Program-made: the position numbers and the translations under genes
Notes under the pieces: generated by a model
Database searches by the model: none
Seen by the model: the letters and a program-made list of their open reading frames with translations, nothing else
Told to the model about the DNA's origin: nothing
NCBI RefSeq assembly: GCF_031143425.1
Contig: NC_090437.1
Span: 1,173,820,863-1,173,884,862, forward strand
From: Pleurodeles waltl
Lineage: Eukaryota > Chordata > Amphibia > Caudata > Salamandridae
Direction: 5' to 3'
Length of the DNA: 64,000 nt
Part shown: piece after piece, positions 57,605-64,000 of the stretch
Position numbering within the stretch: the stretch's first letter is position 1
Layout of the letters: every line of letters starts with the position of its first letter

Positions 57605-58237
57605 AAAACATTAAACATTGGAATAATACAATGGGAATATTCATTTACAAATGCAAAGAACTGTGCCCTCTTTACACTTTTACTAATAAGGAGTTGGGGT
57701 TTCAGGGCTAATTTACAAAACCATTTAAGAGTATGTAAAAGAGTACTCCTGAGTACTACCCACCCCCACTCATAAATGCTTTAATGAGTCAGTTCCATAG
57801 CATTCCTTCTTTGTAGTTTAGTGAAAATGAATCATTTTATGCATGAGCTACTGGGTCTCAAATCCGGTGTTGTATTTACTGGTTTGCTATGTTATGCACA
57901 GATAATCCTTATTAGCATGTGCTGCTGTTTAATAGTCTTATTCACAAAAGTGTTGCGGTCTTACGCACCAGCAACCACATAAAGTACACTTGGATTTACA
58001 ATCGGTAGTTTCAGTCTTTATGGAGGATTTTTTGTGTGTTAAATTTAGGGTTAAGTGTGGGAAAATAGGGGCTTCCAGCAGAGGAGCAGCAGGTGTGGCA
58101 ATCTAGGCCTTTTGGGAACACATACAAAAAGGTATTTTTGTAGACAGTCTCTAAGCTTCCAAATGGTTTCAAACTGAATTGGTATTCTTAACTACGGTGC
58201 CAATAGATGCATATATGCATACTCGGTCTGAAAACAC
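57605..58237. other. No recognisable feature
   Basis: AT-rich flank up to the AACAC target site of the next LTR. Confidence 0.35.
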
Positions 58238-61137
58238 TATTAGAAAGTGGATTATTACTTTGGGTGGTTGGGAGGCCACCGCAAGTAATTATTCCACTAT
58301 TTTATTAGGTCCAGTAAAGGTTTCTGTAAGTTAAACCGGAGCTCAAACCCTGGTAGCTATTGCACTGAGTAGACAGGCTTAATTTAAGAAAATGTGTAAA
58401 GCTTTTAGAAGTACCAAAACAGTCAGAACGTTGAAAACACACAGATTAAAAATCCCTCTCCAATTTATAAAACTAAAGTCTAATTTAATGATCAAACAAC
58501 ACCAAAACAACAAAAATCCAATAGAAGGGAACTAGAGATATGGATGTTTAAAGTTTTAAATAGAAGTACTGCCAAAAAGCTTTAAGCTGCAGTGTAGGTC
58601 AGCTGGTTGCAGTAGACCAGGGCCTCAGTGTGATTTGAGGCCAACCGTGATGGTGTGTGGGTCCGATACGTCAACTAGATCCTACCCAGTTGAAGGTTTT
58701 ACCTTTGGGTTTAGAGGATGATTTATATCTTGGTGGTATAGATACTCCGTCGCAACATACTGCCTAGATAATGGTCCTCCAACCCGAGGAAGATGTAGGC
58801 GTTCCATAGGTTTAATCACCGTGAAAGCAACTCCGTCTCTGCCGTGATTAAACCCCTCCCATGGCCCTTCAAAGTAAAGGCCGTCTGAGGCAGACCTTTA
58901 GTTCCGCCGACCTCATTTAGGTGGATGCAATTACAGGTCAGTTTCCCTGCCTATCACCGTTGGGAAAACCCTGGTAGTAAGGGGAATTGAAAATTACTAT
59001 ATGCTCCCCTCGCCATGGGAGAGGATTCCCATGGCGAGGGGAGTGTTTTCTTTTTTATTTTCAAGAGAAAATCCAGTTTTGGGATTAGCCTTTTGAAACT
59101 TAAAAAAAAGAAACCTATTACGTGCATGACTCTGTCATGTTGACAGGCTCTGCACCAGACAGTGAAATATATTGACAAGAACCGTCGCAATGAAGGTGGT
59201 TTCTGGCAGTGCTTTATAAATGACTGTTAGCTTGGTGGCCATTTATAAATCTGACAGGCAGCTCCTCCACCAGGGCAATGGGGTAATTTACACCGTCGAC
59301 CTGGTGGAACAATTGGCTGTCCGTCAGAATTTAAATTTGGTCCCTTAGTCTTGAAAATGGAAGTCAAAGTCCTTAAACGGGGCAAGGCAGCAGAATGAAT
59401 CTGAATAGGTCTCCACATCATTGCATAGGCACTGGACACAATCCCAGTGAGCAGGAAAAGTTCTGAGTGAGAAACTAGAAAATTCACACCCAGGGAAATG
59501 CTCTTGTCAGTCAGATACTTTTGCTTCAGGTTTTTTATGTTTGGCCTTTCTTGGTGTTCATATACCTCCACCGGGGAAGGCTGCAGTCTGTTGTTGGGGA
59601 GGCCTCAACAAGGCTTGATACCCTCTCCATGAGATTCCGGTGAAATGGAATTGCTGAAGCAAAACAGCTTCTATTGATAGAAACCTGAGTTTTCAGCCCA
59701 ACTGCAATGCACCTTGCTCAGAGTGTCATGGCAGGTTTGTCTCAGTCCTCTGGAGTTCTTTAAACCAAGACATTTCTAAGTCCCAGTTTATTTCAGGCTG
59801 TTAGGAGGAGTACACTTTGACACAGTCAGGAACACCACTTGGGGTTTGAGACTCATCCAGCACAAGCCACCCGTAGCGTCCAGGGCAGATCTATAAAGCT
59901 TCCTGTAGCTTGTTGTGGCCCTGTAGCTTAACAGCAGATCAGCTAACTGTCCCTTACAGTCCACTTCTTTTTCTTGGGTACAAGTAGGAGCAGGTCCAGC
60001 CCTTTTCCCTTTAGGTCTCCTTAACAGTTTCAAACAGGCCAAGTCCTTCTGTTCTTTCACAGATCCTGAGTGTTCTGAAGAGGGTTTCTGGGGAGCAACA
60101 TTTATGCCTTGCACCAGCTTGTGGGTGGAGATGACTCATCACAGTGGTCCCTCTCTGCCAAATTCAAGAGGTGAAGCCCTTCTTCCCTTGCACAGAGCCT
60201 GTGTACCCACCCAGAGGTATGGCCAGGGAAACACGTTAAACTACTCCCTCTCCACTGGTATTGAAGTCCTCCTAACTCATGGAACAGTGGAAAGGTCTTG
60301 CCCAGGTTCCAGCTAATATTGCCTATGACAAGGAAGTCTCTTTGAAGTCCTCTTTGAGGTTAATCAAGTTCTTGGGCCCAGCCCACTTGTCATCCTGTCA
60401 AGGGAACAACACCTCCTTATTCCTAAGGTATTTGTCTCTTCTTTGGGAGAAAATGTCACACCTCATCAAGGCTTGAGCACTCAAAATGCTGCAGCTGGAG
60501 ATTAATACATATTAGCCTCTAGAGGCTTCAGGGAGGGAAAGGGTAACTTTTTAAAACTAAATCTGTCCCACTATTGAATTGGGCTTTTAATTAATACTAG
60601 TATTACACAGAATCCAAGAAAGACATTTCTAGCAGTTTCCTAGGCCTAGTCGAAGATAGCATTATTAAATTTAACAGTGCATCCCAGTGTTTACAGCCAA
60701 CCTTGCTACAGTGAAAACAGTTTTAGGTGGTAATTACTGTAAGGACATGTTTACTTATTAAAAGAATGTTTAGACCAGCCTACAAGGCTTATTTTGATAA
60801 GTTCGGTTGCAGTTTTTTATATACCCTAGTCAGGCTACAATGGTAGGCCTGAAGTCATGTTTATGCTGTTCCTGTAGCAAATGGTATAATAGGTGCTGCA
60901 GGCCACTAGTGGCATTTAACTTACAGACCCTGGATACAGTTTGTGCCATATGCTAGGGACCTATAGGTAAATTCAGTATGCCAGTTAGGACTATAGCCTA
61001 TTTTGACATGCTTATGGGGTCAGAGCACCTGTACTGGGGCCTGGGTAGCAGAGTCCCAGTGCACAAAGTCATAAAAACCAGCATCATCAGTCTGCAAAAA
61101 ATGGGGGTAACCATGCAAAAAGAGGCACTTTCCTACA
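58238..61137 (-). mobile_element. Solo LTR, ~2.9 kb, perfect 5-bp target duplication
   Basis: On the minus strand it starts TGTAGGAAAGTGCCTC at 61137 and ends CTTTCTAATA at 58238 (final A where C is expected in the CA terminus). AACAC flanks both sides (58233-58237 and 61138-61142). It shares its first bases with family B but the body differs, so I treat it as a separate family. A hairpin lies at 59004-59043. No coding region is present; open frames such as 59227-59571 and 59788-60114 have no domains. Confidence 0.75.
59004..59043. repeat. Perfect 17-bp stem-loop inside the LTR
   Basis: CTCCCCTCGCCATGGGA (59004-59020), loop GAGGAT, then the exact complement at 59027-59043. Confidence 0.9.
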
Positions 61138-61142
61138 AACAC

Positions 61143-61859
61143 CCTTTTACTTCTAGTTTTGCATAGGTGGGTGGTAATGGAAGATATTCCTCCACCAGTA
61201 AACATATTTTTCTTGAGGAGAAAATATAAGTAAATGTGCTAATCCATGTTTCTTACATGCATAATCCTGTGGTTTGCCAGCTCTATGTACAATCAAAATA
61301 AGTAACTGCCATTCAAGAGTAGTGCACCAGAAATCCCCAGAATTTCATATAATTCCTTGAATTGTCTGGTTTCTGAATCCACCAAAGAAGTGGGAAGCCT
61401 ACATTGTGCACATTTCTGACTTCTCAGAAGTTGCCTGTGAATTGGCCTCTAAAAGACTTTAGTTAGTTCCATTAATGTGGTTACTATTTGATATGTATGA
61501 AGATGGATGTGGTTGAGTCACGTGAATGGTATTCTCATAATTTGAAGTGTATTGCTTTCATTCGAATGCTTTGCATTTGGTGTGTGAGTTCGCAGGTTCG
61601 CATGTCTGTTGTGTGATATGGAAAGTAGAACTAACTATAGCTGGCTAAATTCAAGTTTTTTTTTATTTTAATTTGCAGCCGAAACTCCACTTGAAACTGT
61701 TTTTGTTTTTTTAATGAATTAGGATGAGTCCTTGCTCTCATTTACAGAAAAAAATCTGAAACTGATTACACCAGTATTGCCAAGAAAGTACAACTTTACT
61801 TAAATAAGCACTTGTTTGGTTGGGTGTATTTAAGATCAGTAGTTGTGAGTTTGAAAGTG
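61143..61859. other. No recognisable feature
   Basis: AT-rich sequence between the solo LTR and the TTAA element. Confidence 0.4.
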
Positions 61860-61863
61860 TTAA

Positions 61864-63836
61864 CCCCTTCGCTGCCAGGCCTTTTCCCCTCCTGTGCCGA
61901 GCCTTTTTTTGGCTATTTGGGGCAGTTCGCACTTAGGCCCTCATAAGTTTTTGTTCACATAAGCTACCCATGCTAAATTTGCGTCCTTTTTTCCCCAACA
62001 TCCTAGAGATTCTAGAGGTACCCAGACTTTGTGGGTTCCCCTGAAGGAGACCAAGAAATTAGCCAAAATACAGTAAAACATTTTTCAAAAAAATTGGAAA
62101 AAAGGGCTGCAGAAGGCAGCTCGTGGTTTTTTCCTTGAAAATGGCATCAACTTGAATTAGAAAACCCCATTTTCCAATACCATTTTGAAATTTTACTGGG
62201 CCATACCCCATTTTTACTATTTTTTGTGCTTTCAGCCTCCTTCCAGTTAGTGACCAAAATGGGTAAGAAACCAATGCTGGATCCCAGAAAGCTAAAAAGT
62301 AGACAAAATTCTAAATTCAGCAAGGGGTTATTTGTGTAGATCCTACAAGTGTTTCCTTCAGAAAATAACTGCTGAAATAAAAAAATATTGAAATTAAGGT
62401 AAAAAAACAGCCATTTTTCTCCATGTTTTACTCTGTAACTTTTTCCTGCGAAGTCAGATTTTTGAAAGCAATATACTGTTACGTCAGCTGGACTCTTCTG
62501 GTTGCGGGGATATATAGGGTTTGTAGGTTCATCAAGAACCCTAGGTACCCAGAGCCAATAAATGAGCTGCACCTTGCAATGGGTTTTTATTCTATACCGG
62601 GTATACAGCAATTCATTTGCTGAAATATAAAAGTGAAAAATAGGTATCAAGAAAACCTTTGTATTTCCAAAATGGCCACAAAATAAGGTGTTGAGAAGCA
62701 GTGGTTATTTGCACATCTCTGAATTCCGGGGTGCCCATACTAGCATGTGAATTACAGGGCATTTCTCAAATAGACGTCTTTTTTACACACTGTCTTACAT
62801 TTGGAAGGACAAAACGTAGAGAAAGACAAGGGGCAATAACACTTGTTTTGCTATTCTGTGTTTCCCCCACATCTCCCGATAAAAATGGTACCTCACTTGC
62901 GTGGATAGGCCTAGCACCGCAACAGGAAATGCCCCAAAACACACCGTGGACACATCACATTTTCACAAAGAAAACAGAGCTGTTTTTTGCAAAGTGCCTA
63001 GCTGTGGATTTTGGCCTCTAGCTCAGCCGGCACCTATGGAAACCTAGCAAACCTGCTCAGTTTTGAAAACTAGACACCTAGGGGAATCCAAGATGGGGTG
63101 ACTTGTGGGGCTTTTACCAGGTTCTGTTACCCAGAATCCTTTGCAAACCCCAACATTTAGCCAAAAAAACACTTTTTCCTCTCATTCCGGTGACAGAAAG
63201 TTCTGGAATCTGAGAGGAGCCACAAATTTTCTTCCACCCAGCGTTTCCCCAAGTCTCCCGATAAAAATCGTACCTCCCTTGTGGGGGTAGGCCTAGCGCC
63301 CGCGAAAGGAAATGCCCCAAAACACAACGTGGACACATCAAATTTTTCCACAGAAAACAGAGGTGTTTTTTACAAACTACTTACCTGTGGATTTTGGCCT
63401 CTAGCTCAGCCGGCACCTGGGAAACCTAGCAAACCAGTGCATTTTTTAAAACTAGACACCTAGGGGAATCCAAGATGGGGTGACTTGTGGGGCTCGGACC
63501 AGGTTCCGTTACCCAGAATCCTTTGCAAACCTCAAAATCTGGCCGAAAAAACACCTTTTCCTCATATTTTGGTGACAGAAAGTTCTGGAATCTGAGAGGA
63601 GCCACACATTTACTTCCACCCAGCGTTCCCCCAGTCTCCTGATAAAAATGGTACCTCACTTGTGGGGGTAGGCCTAGCGCCCGCGACAGGAAAAGCCCCA
63701 AAACACAATGTGGACACATCACATTTTCCCAAAGAAAACAGAGCTGTTTTTTGCAAAGTGCCTAGCTGTGGATTTTGGCCTCTATCTCAGCCGGCACCTA
63801 GGGAAACCTAGCAAACCTGCGCAGTTTTGAAAACTC
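61864..63836 (+). mobile_element. Left part of a second TTAA/satellite element
   Basis: TTAA at 61860-61863 is followed by CCCCTTCGCTGCCAGGCC. The unique left arm runs to about 62880, then satellite units of the same ~383-bp family as 29812-31795. The repeat breaks off at about 63836 inside a unit, so the right side was deleted or replaced. No transposase frame is seen. Confidence 0.6.
62880..63836 (+). repeat. ~382-bp satellite, about two and a half units
   Basis: Anchors at 62894, 63276 and 63657, spaced 382 and 381 bp, match the array at 29812-31795 across the unit. Confidence 0.9.
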
Positions 63837-64000
63837 GACGCCAACTAGACAACTAGATTTTACTTTTTTATGAAAGCGATCACAGACGTGTTGGTCTGCT
63901 GAGTCCAACAGTTCACTATCCCTGTGATGGCATACAAACCTAGTGAGTTGTAATTTGCGACGGATTGCACCCCTATGGTTTGGAATTTTGTGTCCTACCC
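63837..64000. other. Unassigned sequence to window end
   Basis: Sequence changes abruptly from satellite to unrelated DNA at about 63837. Nothing is recognised. Confidence 0.35.

Overview
The window looks like repeat-dominated nuclear DNA from a giant vertebrate genome, most likely a salamander of the newt type. I infer this from several repeats I recognise as abundant in newts: multi-kilobase LTRs beginning TGTTGGAC or TGTAGGAAA, Harbinger elements with Myb/SANT genes, long TTAA-flanked elements carrying satellite arrays, and TAA-flanked MITEs built of hairpins. The species call is recognition from memory and was not tested. Nothing bacterial, viral or organellar is present. No complete host gene is visible. 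The best protein-coding sequence belongs to transposons, plus one possible host-type terminal exon at 34057-34287 and one weaker candidate exon at 52688-52846.

Layout. 1-2212 is a large minus-strand LTR cut by the window edge. 2213-6743 is the 3' part of a Ty3/gypsy-like element: a broken gag with a SCAN-like region, a non-coding internal segment, then a 2.1 kb LTR. 7113-23688 is a four-level nest. An LTR is split at 7365/21572 by a minus-strand LINE. The LINE is split inside its endonuclease by a Harbinger DNA transposon (about 10619-18077). The Harbinger is split by a 2.6 kb solo LTR (15261-17891). 23689-26930 is mostly featureless old sequence. 26932-27150 is a LINE endonuclease scrap. 27157-29793 holds two LTR fragments in inverted orientation. 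29812-34041 is a large non-autonomous element ending at TTAA, carrying a ~383-bp satellite and a ~165-bp hairpin array. 34703-35237 is a complete MITE with perfect TAA target duplications. 37561-50918 is an older, decayed Harbinger, itself hit by a solo LTR (41740-44353, perfect GTATA duplication). 51-58 kb is mostly featureless, with simple repeats and one small MITE. 58238-61137 is a solo LTR with perfect AACAC duplication. 61864-63836 is the left part of a second copy of the TTAA/satellite element.

How the genes work together. The younger Harbinger is the only readable gene set. It has a HARBI1-like DDE transposase (11717-12884, +) with all three catalytic residues, transcribed away from a small Myb/SANT gene (10738-11304, -) across a shared promoter region, and converging with a second Myb/SANT gene (13364-14883, -). 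In PIF/Harbinger elements the Myb-like protein helps bring the transposase to the nucleus and the DNA ends; having two such genes in one element is unusual. Every autonomous element here carries stops, frameshifts or lost ends, so the window is a fossil record of insertions rather than active machinery.
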